Below are positions 55,362 to 64,000 of a stretch of 64,000 nucleotides of DNA, piece after piece. The position numbers and the translations under genes were made by a program. Source of the DNA: Candidatus Roseilinea sp. NK_OTU-006 (GTDB lineage: Bacteria; Chloroflexota; Anaerolineae; J036; Brachytrichaceae); assembly GCF_012931985.1 (NCBI RefSeq), contig NZ_JAAFGM010000003.1, positions 62,001 through 126,000 on the forward strand. Direction: 5' to 3'. Every line of letters begins with the position of its first letter. The first letter of the stretch is position 1. The notes beneath the pieces were generated by a model. It was not told the DNA's origin, ran no database searches, and saw only the letters and a list, made by a program, of their open reading frames with translations.

Positions 55362-55488
55362 ATGAATCCCTCCACTTCTTCCCTTCGCCCGATGCATCGG
55401 GCGGGGCCCTTGCGCCTTTGCGTTCGTGGCGCTGTCGGCCATCGCCTGGGTCGCCGCCCATAGCGCGATCCTGCCGCTGGCAGAATAG
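55362..55488 (+). pseudogene. remnant of a permease N-terminus (DUF318-like)
   Basis: ATG at 55362 followed by a Ser-rich start, two frame changes, then AFAFVALSAIAWVAAHSAIL, a first membrane span; a TAG at 55486 stands where a Trp is expected. Genes of this kind lie beside ArsR and mini-thioredoxin genes in arsenic-type operons. Only the first 40 residues remain. Confidence 0.5.
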
Positions 55489-55521
55489 TTGACCGTAGTC
55501 CGCGCTTTTGCGCGTCAATGG

Positions 55522-55555
55522 TGATACAGCGTCGGGAAGCGCCGACGCTGTATCA
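55522..55555. terminator. terminator-like hairpin at the end of the AlbA_2 gene
   Basis: Perfect 13-bp inverted repeat tgatacagcgtcg (55522-55534) and cgacgctgtatca (55543-55555) with an 8-base loop. It overlaps the stop codon at 55553. No long T-tract follows on either strand. Confidence 0.6.
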
Positions 55556-56971
55556 CTTCAGGATGTAGTAGGTCCCTTTCTTCTCGCCTACCCGCATCAG
55601 CACGCCCTTGTCCACCAGATCGGCCAAGTCAATGCGCAGCGTCTCCGGCGTGACGTTCGGGCAGAGCACCTGAAAGTCGCGGTTGGTGATGCGGCCATGC
55701 TCGCGCACGTACTGCAAGGCGCGCGCCTGGCGTTCATTCACGGTCAGCCCGGGCGGCAGCGCGGCGCCGTCCGCCGCCGCGGTGGGCAGCAGGGTGATGT
55801 TGTGCGTCGCGCGTCGCTCGCGCACATTAGACAGGGTCACGGTAAAGCTGTAGGCCGTGGCGTTGAACTTGGGCGCAGGGTGGCCGGCGGCCACCATGTC
55901 TTCGATCATCCGATCGATGCCTAGGCCCAGTTCCTCAATGTAGCCCCATTGGAACAGGCCCTGTACCAGGCGCGGGTTGCGCGAGAAATGTTCCTCGATG
56001 ATGTTGTCGAGCGTGATGTAGCCGGCTAATCCGCCTGGCGAGATGATCTCCAGCCGGTCGGCATATTTGCGCACCTCGATGCGCCGGCCGCGCAGGCGGT
56101 AGTCGCGATGGCATACCGCGTTCACCAGCGCCTCGCGCACGGCGAACTCCGGATATTCCAGCACCTCCTCGCGCTCCAGCCCTTTCACAATGGCGCCGAC
56201 GCGCATCTCCTCCAGTATCACTTGCCAGGTGCGCTCGATCACCCGCGCCAGCGGGCCGTTGATCTCTTCGCGCCGCCCATAGCCCACACGCCCGCCTTCG
56301 CCGCGCGGCTCCACGCCAGGGAACTTGACGAAGACCACGCCGCTCTGCGGCAAAAAGGCCTGCGGGTTCTTGCCGAACAGCAGGATGCCGGCGACGGTGG
56401 GCTGACCACGGGCATCCAGCGCGCCGATGTCTTTCAGCAGCGACGCAGCATGTTGTGCATCGCGCTCGGCCAGCTCCATCTTGCGCCGGGTGCGCAGTTC
56501 GCGCTTGGCGATGTACTCCGCCACGATCTCATCGTCGAAATCGGCCAGCGTCGCGCCGGGGACGGTCTCGGCTTCGTAGTCGCCCGCCAACTTGCTCTGG
56601 GTGAGGTTGCGGATCTCATCGCCGGTGAGCGCGCGGTTTTCGCCGGCCACGCGCACGAACACCCGGCCGTCCTTCAGCGAGTGCAAATCCACGCTGCGCG
56701 GCACCCGCACGATCAATTGCGGATTGCCATCGCCGCCGGCGTTCTCCAGCGTTGCGCGCACCGGTGGCGAGGTCAGGCCGGCTGCTTCACGCAGGACTGC
56801 CTCGATGTCCTCCGGCGTCGTCGCTCCGGACGGACGGCCGCGCTCATCATAGCCGAGCACGATGGTGCCGCCGTCGCTGTTGGCGAAGGCCACCAACGTC
56901 TCTGCCAACGCCTGCGGATCGAGTTGCGGCAAAAAGGCCAACAGGTGAGAGGCCGCGCGTCGTTGAGTCAT
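55553..56971 (-). CDS. AlbA_2/Schlafen-type ATP-binding protein
   Basis: 472 residues. The N-terminal AlbA_2 domain (ETLVAFANSDGGTIVLGYDE) is followed by a helical linker, a GHKL-like ATPase_c_4 region (YPEFAVREALVNAVCHRDY, then RLEIISPGGL) and a winged-helix at the end (NERQARALQYVREHGRITNR). Often annotated as a RecG-like or transcriptional regulator; the true role is unknown, and some relatives occur in defence islands, though none is evident here. The extra wHTH suggests DNA binding. Confidence 0.88.
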   Translation of the reverse strand: MTQRRAASHLLAFLPQLDPQALAETLVAFANSDGGTIVLGYDERGRPSGATTPEDIEAVLREAAGLTSPPVRATLENAGGDGNPQLIVRVPRSVDLHSLKDGRVFVRVAGENRALTGDEIRNLTQSKLAGDYEAETVPGATLADFDDEIVAEYIAKRELRTRRKMELAERDAQHAASLLKDIGALDARGQPTVAGILLFGKNPQAFLPQSGVVFVKFPGVEPRGEGGRVGYGRREEINGPLARVIERTWQVILEEMRVGAIVKGLEREEVLEYPEFAVREALVNAVCHRDYRLRGRRIEVRKYADRLEIISPGGLAGYITLDNIIEEHFSRNPRLVQGLFQWGYIEELGLGIDRMIEDMVAAGHPAPKFNATAYSFTVTLSNVRERRATHNITLLPTAAADGAALPPGLTVNERQARALQYVREHGRITNRDFQVLCPNVTPETLRIDLADLVDKGVLMRVGEKKGTYYILK

Positions 56972-57020
56972 GCGCTTGTTGTGTGTGCTTCATTATCCTT
57001 CTGAACTCGCAGCCGGCGGC

Positions 57021-59720
57021 TTAATCCACGTGCGCCAGGCGGGCGACGCTGGCGACGGTGTCGCCCTCGCGCAGATTGATCAGCCGCGAACCGCGCGTAG
57101 CGCGGCCGGTCTTGGGGATGTCGCTGACGCGCTGGCGCAACACGACGCCGTTGGCGCTGATGATGGTGATTTGGTCTTCGGGCTGCACCACGCGCGCCGC
57201 CACCAATTCGCCGGTCACGTCCAGCGCGCTACTCATGGTGCGCATGCCGCTGCCGCCGCGGCCTTTGGCGCTGTATTCGTCGAGTGGGGTGCATTTGCCG
57301 TAGCCGCGCTCAGTCACGGTGAGCAGGTAGCCGCCCGGCTCGACGACCTCCATGCCGGCGATGTAGTCGCCTGGCTTCTTGAAGCGCATGGCACGCACGC
57401 CGCCGGCGGCGCGGCCCATGCGACGCACGAGCGTTTCGCTGAAGCGCAGCGCCTGCCCCTGAGCCGTGACCAGCATCAACTCGCCATCGCCGGGCGTCAG
57501 GCGCACGTAGCTCAGCTCATCGCCCTCGGTCAGCGACATACACAGCAGACCGCTGCTGCGGATGCTGGCGAACGCGCTGAGATCCACGCGCTTGATCTTG
57601 CCCATGCGCGTGCACATGGCGATCGTCGGCGACGCCTGGCCGTTGGACGAGGGCACAGCCATCGCCAATTCATCCTCTGCGCTGACGCCGGAGTTGCCGT
57701 TCTCCTCACCGCTATCCATTAACGGCGCACCTTCGCCGTTGCCGTTGGCTTCAATGTCGTCATCGTGGTCGCCCTGGCCGGCTTTCACCAAAGCCATGCT
57801 TTGCTTCGAGATGGGCAAGGCGGCCGTGACTTTCTCGCGTTCGCTCAGCGCGATCAGGTTGGCCAGATAGGCGCCCTTTGCAGCGCGGTCGGCTTCGGGA
57901 ATTTGGTGCGCCTTGAGCGCATAGACCTTGCCGCGGTCGGTGAAGAACAACACCGTGTCGTGCGTGCGGGCGTTGAAGAGGAAGATCACCTCGTCTTCCT
58001 CTTGGGTGGCCATCCCGCTCACGCCGCGACCGCCGCGGTTTTGGGCGCGGTAGGCCTCGACCGGCGTCCGTTTGATATAGCCTTTCTCGGTGAGCGAGAC
58101 AAGCACGCTCTTGTCGGGGATCAACTCTTCGTCATCGAAGTCCTCGCGGGCATCGAGCACGATGCGCGTGCGGCGGGCGTCGCCATACTTCTCGGCCAGC
58201 TTGAGTGAATCCTCCTTGATGAGCGCGAGGATCTTGACCGGATGGGCCAGCAAGTCCTCGAGGTAGGCGATGGTGCGCAGGCATTCCTGATACTCGTCTT
58301 CGATTTTCTGGCGCTCCAGGGCGGCCAACCGGCGCAGTTGCATGTCCAGGATCGCCTGCGCCTGCACCTCGGTGAGGTTGAGCTGGGTGATCAGTTGTGC
58401 TTTGGCGGTCTCTGCATCGGGCGCGTTGCGGATGATGCGGATGACTTCATCGAGGAAGTTCAACGCGATGCGCAGACCTTCCAAAATGTGAGCGCGCGCT
58501 TTAGTCTTCGCCAGGTCAAACTCACTGCGCCGGCGGATGACCTCGCGCCGGTGCTCGATGAAGATGACCAGTGCGCGTTTCAAGCTCAGCAGGCGCGGCT
58601 GCAGCCGGCCGCTTTCGTCGGCCACCAACGCCAGCGTTTGCACGCCGAAGGTGCTTTGCAGCGCAGTGTACTTGTAGAGTCGGTTCAGCACACGCGTCGG
58701 TTGCGCCCCGCGCCGCAGCTCGATGACGATGCGCATCCCCCGCCGGTCGCTCTCATCGCGGATGTCGCTGATCTCCTCGATGCGCCCATCGCGCACCAAG
58801 TCGGCGATGCGCTCGATGAACGCCGCCTTGTTCACTTGGTAAGGCAGCTCGGTGATGAGAATTTGGTGTCGGCCGCCGCGCATTTCCTCGATGGTGGCCA
58901 CGCCGCGCATCACCAGCCGGCCGTGGCCAGTGGCGTAAGCAGCAGCGATGCCTTCGCGCCCGATGATCAAGCCGCCGGTAGGAAAGTCCGGCCCGGGCAC
59001 GATCCGCATCAGGTCTTCCACCGACACGTCGTCCAGGCGCGCCCAGTTGTCCACCAGATAGCCGACGGCGTTGCACAGCTCGGTCAGGTTATGCGGCGGG
59101 ATGTTGGTGGCCATGCCGACGGCGATGCCGGCCGCACCGTTCAGCAGCAGATTGGGCAACGCCGACGGCAGCACGCTGGGTTCTCGCAGCGTGCCGTCGA
59201 AGTTGTCCATCCAATCCACGGTGTCCTTGTCCAGATCGGCCAGCAGCTCTTCGGCGATGCGCGAGAGGCGCGCCTCGGTGTAGCGCATGGCCGCCGGCGG
59301 GTCGCCATCCACGCTGCCGAAGTTGCCCTGTCCGTCTATCAGCGTGTAGCGGATGGAGAAGTCCTGCGCCATGCGGGCCAGCGCCTCGTAGACGCTGCTA
59401 TCGCCATGGGGGTGATATTTGCCAAGCACATCGCCGACCACGCGCGCGCTCTTGCGATAGGGCGCTGTCGCACGCGCGCCGGTGTCGTACATCACATAGA
59501 GGATGCGGCGTTGCACCGGCTTCAGGCCATCGCGCGCATCGGGCAGCGCGCGCGACACGATCACGCTCATCGCGTAATCGAGGTACGCGCTGCGCACCTC
59601 GCGATCAATGTCGGTCTCGCGAATCCGGCCGATGGACGCAGCCGACTCGATGATGCCGGCGTTGGCTTCGGATAGGGAGAGGGCGCCGTTGTTGTCTGCG
59701 CTGGTGTCGGTTTCGCTCAC
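57021..59720 (-). CDS. gyrA: DNA gyrase subunit A
   Basis: 899 residues. Cleavage Tyr in [11 protein letters not shown]; the quinolone region reads [20 protein letters not shown] (Ser kept at the first key position, Glu at the second); the GyrA box [10 protein letters not shown] is present and the C-terminal pinwheel follows. One blade carries an unusual acidic Gly/Asn/Asp-rich insert ([20 protein letters not shown], about residues 661-680). A TATAAT box at 59824-59829 lies about 100 bases upstream. The partner gyrB is not in the window. Confidence 0.97.
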   Translation of the reverse strand: MSETDTSADNNGALSLSEANAGIIESAASIGRIRETDIDREVRSAYLDYAMSVIVSRALPDARDGLKPVQRRILYVMYDTGARATAPYRKSARVVGDVLGKYHPHGDSSVYEALARMAQDFSIRYTLIDGQGNFGSVDGDPPAAMRYTEARLSRIAEELLADLDKDTVDWMDNFDGTLREPSVLPSALPNLLLNGAAGIAVGMATNIPPHNLTELCNAVGYLVDNWARLDDVSVEDLMRIVPGPDFPTGGLIIGREGIAAAYATGHGRLVMRGVATIEEMRGGRHQILITELPYQVNKAAFIERIADLVRDGRIEEISDIRDESDRRGMRIVIELRRGAQPTRVLNRLYKYTALQSTFGVQTLALVADESGRLQPRLLSLKRALVIFIEHRREVIRRRSEFDLAKTKARAHILEGLRIALNFLDEVIRIIRNAPDAETAKAQLITQLNLTEVQAQAILDMQLRRLAALERQKIEDEYQECLRTIAYLEDLLAHPVKILALIKEDSLKLAEKYGDARRTRIVLDAREDFDDEELIPDKSVLVSLTEKGYIKRTPVEAYRAQNRGGRGVSGMATQEEDEVIFLFNARTHDTVLFFTDRGKVYALKAHQIPEADRAAKGAYLANLIALSEREKVTAALPISKQSMALVKAGQGDHDDDIEANGNGEGAPLMDSGEENGNSGVSAEDELAMAVPSSNGQASPTIAMCTRMGKIKRVDLSAFASIRSSGLLCMSLTEGDELSYVRLTPGDGELMLVTAQGQALRFSETLVRRMGRAAGGVRAMRFKKPGDYIAGMEVVEPGGYLLTVTERGYGKCTPLDEYSAKGRGGSGMRTMSSALDVTGELVAARVVQPEDQITIISANGVVLRQRVSDIPKTGRATRGSRLINLREGDTVASVARLAHVD

Positions 59721-59734
59721 GTTCGCGTAGTCAG

Positions 59735-59818
59735 CTATTGGCCATCTCGGGTTCGGGGTCGAAGCAGCGCATCGGCGGCAAACTCACTTCGCGCGGTTTG
59801 CCAGCCTTCAATACGCAT
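59735..59818 (-). CDS. possible leader peptide before gyrA (27 residues)
   Basis: ATG at 59816-59818 lies 5 bases after a TATAAT box and opens a frame [20 protein letters not shown] to a TAG, ending 14 bases before gyrA. Only its position suggests it; no homology is seen, and it may be untranslated leader. Confidence 0.2.
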   Translation of the reverse strand: MRIEGWQTARSEFAADALLRPRTRDGQ

Positions 59819-59823
59819 ACGCA

Positions 59824-59829
59824 ATTATA
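59824..59829 (-). promoter_or_regulatory. -10 box of gyrA
   Basis: Consensus TATAAT on the minus strand about 100 bases ahead of the gyrA start. Confidence 0.5.
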
Positions 59830-59870
59830 CCCTTCGGCGAGTCCGGATTGGGGTGTCCGTCGCATCTGGC

Positions 59871-60677
59871 TTACACCCCGCTAAACGCCAGGTGGCCGCC
59901 GTCCACCGGAATGACGATGCCGGTGATGAAGCGCGCAGCGTCCGAAGCGAGGAAGACCGTCGCGCCACCCAACTCCTCCGGCTCGCCGAAGCGGCCCATG
60001 GGCGTGTGGGCGATGATGGCCTGGCCGCGCGCGGTGAGCTGACCGCTCTCCGGCTCAACCAGCAGCGAGCGGTTGATCTCGGTCAGAAAGAACCCCGGCG
60101 CGATGGCATTCACGCGGATGCCCGGCGAGTAGTGCTGCGCCATGTGCACCGCCAGCCACTGGGTGAAGTTCAACAGCGCCGCCTTGGAGGCCGAATACGC
60201 CACGTTGCGCGTCACCGGCCGGAACGACGACATCGAGGCGACGTTGATGATCACGCCGCCGCCACGGGCGACGAACTGACGCGCCACGAGCAGGGAGGGG
60301 ATGACCGTCCCCATCCAGTTCACGTCCATCACCTCGCGCATCGCTTCCAACGACAACTCGAACAGCGAACGACCCGGCCCGGTCATCGCCTCGGGCAGAA
60401 TCGTGCCTGCCGCGTTGACGAGGATGTGCACGTCGCCGATGCTTTCGAGTGCCTGGCGGAACGATTGCGCGTCGGTCACGTCGCCCTGAATCCAGCGTGT
60501 TTGGCCGCCGCGCGCTTGAATGCGTTGCGCAGCGCGCTCCAGCTTCTCGCGCGTGCGGCCCAGCAACACCACACGCGCGCCATGATCGGCGAGAGCTTGC
60601 GCCATGGCGCTGCCCAGCACGCCGCCGCCGCCCGTCACCAGGGCGGTCTTACCGGTCAGATCGAACCAACTTTGCAT
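59871..60677 (-). CDS. short-chain dehydrogenase (fructuronate reductase-like SDR)
   Basis: 268 residues. NAD(P) motif TGGGGVLG, NAAG, catalytic Ser in NVASMSSF and YSASK. The N-terminal MQSWFDLTGKTALVTG and the LGRTREKLERAA stretch resemble SDR-type D-mannonate/fructuronate oxidoreductases, but the substrate is uncertain. Its start overlaps the sugar kinase stop by 29 bases. Confidence 0.9.
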   Translation of the reverse strand: MQSWFDLTGKTALVTGGGGVLGSAMAQALADHGARVVLLGRTREKLERAAQRIQARGGQTRWIQGDVTDAQSFRQALESIGDVHILVNAAGTILPEAMTGPGRSLFELSLEAMREVMDVNWMGTVIPSLLVARQFVARGGGVIINVASMSSFRPVTRNVAYSASKAALLNFTQWLAVHMAQHYSPGIRVNAIAPGFFLTEINRSLLVEPESGQLTARGQAIIAHTPMGRFGEPEELGGATVFLASDAARFITGIVIPVDGGHLAFSGV

Positions 60678-62136
60678 AAAGCTCCTCTTGTCGCGCCATG
60701 GCGGCGCGGTAAATCGCATGGTGCGCATCAACCGGCTGATGCGTCGCCAAGTTGCCGAGCGGATCGGCGGCTTGGCGCTGTATGTCTAAACCGGCCACCT
60801 GACAGCTCACCCAAACGGCGACGCCGCGACTCGTCGCCTCGGGTTCGGAAGCCATGTGCAGCGGCAGACCGGCGACATCGGCGATGATTTGGCGCCAGGT
60901 TGGCGAAGCCCGCAACGCGCCGCCGCTGCCGACCAGCGCCGCATCTGCGCTGGCCGCGCCCGACGCGCGCAGCGCATCGCCGATGTGCGCCAGACGATAG
61001 GCGATAGCTTCCATCAGCGCCCGCGCGATTTCAACCGAATCGCTATCCAAAGACAGGCCGTGCAAAGTTGCGCGGATGTCCTCGGCGTAGCCGGGGCTCC
61101 GCTCGCCGGCGAACGTCGGCAACACCGTCAACCCATGGGCGTCGGGCGGCAGGGCAGCCAGGCGGGCTTCAAGCTCGCTCGTGTCTGGGAGCCGGAGCGC
61201 GCGTTGCGCCCAGGCAAAGACGTTGCCGCCTTCCGTCGTCGCGCCGCCGATCAACTCATGAGCGTGATCCACGCGATAGGCCCACAGCGCCGGCGGCAGG
61301 TGATACGACTCGCTCGTCGCGCAGCGCCGCACCACGCGCATCGCCGCTGTTGAGCCGATCGTCACGGCGATCCGCGATGCGTCCACACACCCGCTGCCGA
61401 TGTTAGCCGCTGCCCCATCGCCGAGCGGCGGATGACCGCGCGCCTCGGCAAACTTGGGCCAACGCGTTGCCCACTCCGGCCGCAACCCTTCCAGACGCTC
61501 GACGTCGCGCGCGATCGGCGGGAGTTGCTCACGCGCGATGCCCAGCGCGTCCAGCCAGGCTTCGTCCCAGTCTCCCGTGTGGCGATTCAATAGCCCGCTC
61601 CACGAAGCGACCGACACGCCGGCTTGCATATGGCCAAACAGGCGCAGGCGCGTATAGTCGCTGAGCGAGGCGAACCAGCGTGTGGCGCGAAAGACCTCCG
61701 GCTGCGTTCGTGCGATCCAAGCCAGCTTGGCGGGCAGGTAATGGGCGCGGATGCGGCAGCCGGTGCGCTGCAACATCGCCAGCTCGTCATGCTGCGCGCG
61801 CAGCCGGCGCGCATCCTCTGCGCAGCGCGTGTCGGCGTAGGTGTAGATCGGCGTGAGCGGCGCGCCGTGCGCATCGAGGCACACCAGCGAAGCGGCATAG
61901 GCGCTGATCCCAATGTCGGTGATCGGCGGCGTCGCTGACGAGGTTTGGGCGTGCAGCGCGTCGAGCACGGCGACGACGCGCTCGAACGCGGCGTGCGGGT
62001 CATCTTCGCACCGGCCGTCTTCGCCCACGACGAAATCCACCGGTGCGCGCACCCAGGCGTTGGGCACGGCCTGCGCTCGATCATCGTAGAGCGCCGCGCG
62101 CGTGGACGAGCTGCCGAGGTCGAGGACGAGAATCAT
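60649..62136 (-). CDS. FGGY-family carbohydrate kinase
   Basis: 495 residues. N-terminal phosphate loop LVLDLGSSSTRAALYD, domain-two ATP motif IAVTIGSTAAMRVV, and GGATTEGGNVFAW, GERSPGY and ALVGSGGALRASPTW of gluconate/xylulose-type kinases. Phosphorylates a sugar or sugar acid; sequence favours a gluconokinase-like enzyme. Lies between two SDR genes on the same strand, likely one catabolic operon. Confidence 0.92.
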   Translation of the reverse strand: MILVLDLGSSSTRAALYDDRAQAVPNAWVRAPVDFVVGEDGRCEDDPHAAFERVVAVLDALHAQTSSATPPITDIGISAYAASLVCLDAHGAPLTPIYTYADTRCAEDARRLRAQHDELAMLQRTGCRIRAHYLPAKLAWIARTQPEVFRATRWFASLSDYTRLRLFGHMQAGVSVASWSGLLNRHTGDWDEAWLDALGIAREQLPPIARDVERLEGLRPEWATRWPKFAEARGHPPLGDGAAANIGSGCVDASRIAVTIGSTAAMRVVRRCATSESYHLPPALWAYRVDHAHELIGGATTEGGNVFAWAQRALRLPDTSELEARLAALPPDAHGLTVLPTFAGERSPGYAEDIRATLHGLSLDSDSVEIARALMEAIAYRLAHIGDALRASGAASADAALVGSGGALRASPTWRQIIADVAGLPLHMASEPEATSRGVAVWVSCQVAGLDIQRQAADPLGNLATHQPVDAHHAIYRAAMARQEELYAKLVRSDR

Positions 62137-62163
62137 GACTGGCTTGGCGGGCGCAGCGCACGC

Positions 62164-62961
62164 TCACGCCGGCCGCATGGCGAAGTCCATGCGCGGGGCC
62201 GGTGACTGCAATGCATGTCCGCCATCCACCGGCAGGGTGATCCCCGTCACTGCCGACGCTGCCGGCGAGACCAGATAGAGCAACGCCGCGGCCGAGTCCT
62301 CCGGGGTGAGCGCCCGGCCAATCGGCAATACGCGCCCCCAGTTCTCGGCATAGTTCGGGTCGTCGCGCAGGTTGCGCTGGTTGGTCGTCGCGCCGATACC
62401 GATGGCGTTCACGGTGATGCCGCTCGGGCTGAGTTCAGCCGCCAGCGCCTTGGCCAGGTAGTTGATGGCAGCCTTGGTGGCGCCGTAGGCAGCCAGGCCC
62501 GGCACGGCCGTGCTGCCGACGACCGACGAGCTGAAGACGATGCGCCCACCGTAGTCGTCGCGCGGCTGCCTGAGCATCTGCTGGGCGGCTGCCTGCGCGC
62601 CGAAGAAGCTGCCTTTGAAGTTTAAGTCGGCCACCATGTCGAACGAGGACTCGCTGTAGTCTATGAAGCGACCGAACTTGGTGATGCCGGCGTTTGCAAC
62701 GAAGATGTCGAGCCGGCCGAACGCTTCGACGGCTGCGGCGACGAGGGCGAAGTTGTCGGCTCGCTGGCTGCAATCGGCGCGAAAGGTGATCGCGCGTCCG
62801 CCGACGGCACGGATGCGCTCGGCCGCGGCCTCCGCTCGATCGGGCTCGCCGAAATAGCTCACCACGACCGCTGCGCCCTCGCGCGCCAGCGCCAGCGCCA
62901 TCGCTGCGCCGATCTCTCGGCTGGCGCCGGTGACGATGGCTACCCGATCCTTCAACATCAT
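62164..62961 (-). CDS. short-chain dehydrogenase with a modified nucleotide loop
   Basis: 265 residues of the SDR family. The loop reads TGASREIGAA: the second Gly of the usual TGxxxGIG is Glu. The rest is normal: NAGITKF, FSSSVVG, YGATKAA, and the C-terminal TGITLPVDGGHAL. Probably the first gene of the SDR-kinase-SDR set. The cofactor could be altered by the Glu, which is inference. Confidence 0.88.
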   Translation of the reverse strand: MMLKDRVAIVTGASREIGAAMALALAREGAAVVVSYFGEPDRAEAAAERIRAVGGRAITFRADCSQRADNFALVAAAVEAFGRLDIFVANAGITKFGRFIDYSESSFDMVADLNFKGSFFGAQAAAQQMLRQPRDDYGGRIVFSSSVVGSTAVPGLAAYGATKAAINYLAKALAAELSPSGITVNAIGIGATTNQRNLRDDPNYAENWGRVLPIGRALTPEDSAAALLYLVSPAASAVTGITLPVDGGHALQSPAPRMDFAMRPA

Positions 62962-63049
62962 AGGTCATTCGCCTCGCAGAGGATTCTATTCACAGGCGCG
63001 CGATGCGCGAGTATACTTCCGCCAGCCCTGCGTGCGACACCGGATGCCT

Positions 63050-63427
63050 ATGATAAAGATCAGCCGGGAGCGATTCGAGCGACTCGTCTGGGAGGCAGTG
63101 GATGAGCTGCCGGAAGCAATTCGCAACCGCATCTCCAACCTCGCAATCGAGGTGAAAGCCTATCCCTCCAAGGATGACCTGGAATACGCCGGCGTCGAAG
63201 ACCCACTCGATCTTTATGGGCTGTATCGGGGTATCCCGCTGACCGAACGCACGACGCACTACGACCTGGTGACGCCTGACTTGATCACCATCTACCAGCG
63301 GGCGCACGAAATGGATTGTGACTCGCTGGAAGCGCTGCGCGAAGAAGTGCGGCGCACCGTGCGCCATGAAATCGCGCACCACTTCGGCATCAGCGACGAA
63401 CGGCTGGACGAGTTGAGCGTGCCCTGA
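63050..63427 (+). CDS. zincin-like metallopeptidase family protein (DUF1025 type)
   Basis: 125 residues. The zinc motif HEIAHHFGISDERLDEL (HExxH plus downstream acidic helix) and LDLYGLYRGIPLTER are typical of the small metallopeptidase family of unknown function. The ATG at 63050 was chosen; one six bases upstream is possible. A TATACT box at 63012-63017 gives a short leader. Confidence 0.88.
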   Translation: MIKISRERFERLVWEAVDELPEAIRNRISNLAIEVKAYPSKDDLEYAGVEDPLDLYGLYRGIPLTERTTHYDLVTPDLITIYQRAHEMDCDSLEALREEVRRTVRHEIAHHFGISDERLDELSVP

Positions 63428-63700
63428 ACGGTCGGCGTCGGCGGGCGACCACGCCAATGGCCGATGGGCTTAATCGTCAACGCCATCTTCATCGCGTCGC
63501 ACGCTCAGGCTGTTCGCCTGGTGTGGTTGTAAGACGCGCTCGCAGCAGGTTTCATGGCCTCGCCTTTGGATTAACGGCGCTCTCAGCCGCGTTTCTAAGC
63601 TCACCGTCATTGTGAGCGACGTGGGTGCTGCCCGTCTGCACGAGGATTCGGGCGTCAGCGCTCGCCTCGACGCGTGAATCGTTTAACATTATCTTTCGAC
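63428..63700. other. leader region before carB
   Basis: About 270 bases. A small hairpin gctcac/gtgagc sits at about 63599-63617. No protein-like frame, T-box or known riboswitch is seen. It may hold the carB promoter and control region. Confidence 0.35.
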
Positions 63701-64000
63701 ATGCCGAAGCGAACCGACATCCACTCCATCCTCATCCTTGGCTCCGGTCCAATCGTCATCGGTCAAGCATGCGAGTTCGACTACGCCGGCGCGCAGGCGT
63801 GCAAGGTGCTGCGTCGGGAGGGCTATCGCGTCATCCTGGTGAACTCCAATCCGGCGACCATCATGACCGACCCGGAATTTGCCGACGCGACCTACATCGA
63901 GCCGCTCACCGTAGAGCTAATCGAGAAGATCATCGCCAAGGAGCGTCCCGATGCGCTCCTGCCTACCGTCGGCGCACAAACGGCGCTCAACCTGGCGACG
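63701..64000 (+). CDS. carB: carbamoyl-phosphate synthase large subunit (5' end only)
   Basis: Makes carbamoyl phosphate for arginine and pyrimidines. 100 residues visible: [46 protein letters not shown] and [11 protein letters not shown] are canonical for the start of CarB. The gene runs off the right edge. Confidence 0.97.
   Translation, partial: MPKRTDIHSILILGSGPIVIGQACEFDYAGAQACKVLRREGYRVILVNSNPATIMTDPEFADATYIEPLTVELIEKIIAKERPDALLPTVGAQTALNLAT

Noticed and set aside
55107-55463. A 118-residue gene starting at GTG 55107
   Set aside because: The CxxC segment is followed by nonsense; the true continuation lies in another frame, so it is a broken thioredoxin gene.
55553-56971. Anti-phage defence island around the AlbA_2/Schlafen-like gene
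   Set aside because: Neighbours are gyrA and decayed metal-type genes; no nuclease, toxin or other defence gene is present.
58242-59675. Long plus-strand open frame of 477 codons opposite gyrA
   Set aside because: Composition (His/Arg/Gln-rich, no motifs) is that of an antisense shadow in GC-rich DNA, and gyrA on the other strand is certain.

Overview
The window is 64 kb of GC-rich, gene-dense bacterial chromosome. Gene content and style point to the phylum Chloroflexota, most likely the class Anaerolineae. The clues are the secreted protein at 11424-12314, the natA/natB-like ABC exporter, degenerate AATCTCC-type low-complexity repeats, NarL-type signalling with a LuxR-Kelch fusion, and many probable leaderless genes. 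This placement is inferred from protein style, not from a marker search. I saw no rRNA, tRNA, CRISPR array, transposase or phage gene. The window opens inside hflX and closes inside carB.

Layout. 0-6.5 kb: hflX, an aminotransferase, a MalK/UgpC-type ABC ATPase, and thrB/thrC for threonine. 6.8-9.2 kb: a copper-delivery set of two SCO1/SenC proteins, a PCu(A)C chaperone and a small membrane protein. 9.2-12.8 kb: a decayed acetyltransferase, a thioredoxin-like lipoprotein whose active-site codon is an in-frame TGA (probable selenocysteine), a Uma2-type protein and a secreted protein. 12.3-18.3 kb: two acetyltransferases, a glycosyltransferase and an ABC-2 exporter operon. 18.3-25.5 kb: purB, a membrane protein, a two-component system, aldehyde dehydrogenase, an RbsD/FucU protein and a Cys-type ccmE. 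25.6-30.6 kb: a mannonate-dehydratase-like enolase and a sulfur cluster (DsrE2, TusE/DsrC, DUF1641, sulfide:quinone-like flavoprotein, PocR-type regulator). 30.8-38.2 kb: hisD, DUF4126, holB, a biotinyl protein, rdgB, tilS, the LuxR-Kelch regulator and a lipase-like protein. 38.3-46.4 kb: serS under a T-box, endonuclease V, selA, a SpoU methyltransferase, a methyltransferase, a glycolipid glycosyltransferase and mdh. 46.4-54.8 kb: an XPB-associated protein, prfA with a structured leader, prmC, a HAD phosphatase, a broken purE, rsgA and a class B penicillin-binding protein. 54.8-64 kb: a rotting ArsR/thioredoxin/permease operon, an AlbA_2 ATPase-like protein, gyrA, a sugar kinase with two SDR dehydrogenases, a zincin and carB.

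The most notable signal is at 10358-10786. A TGA replaces the first Cys of a thioredoxin WCxxC motif, and a hairpin downstream fits the bacterial SECIS model. A full-length selA lies 30 kb away in the same window, so the host probably has selenocysteine machinery.

Two genome-wide habits also show. First, about fifteen genes have a TANNNT box 6-10 nt before the start codon and no Shine-Dalgarno, as expected of leaderless mRNAs; several operon-internal or downstream genes have good Shine-Dalgarno sites. Second, short low-complexity repeats (AATCTCC words) occur between genes and inside the purB and hisD reading frames. Several loci (GNAT at 9.2 kb, purE, ArsR-Trx-permease) are visibly decaying.
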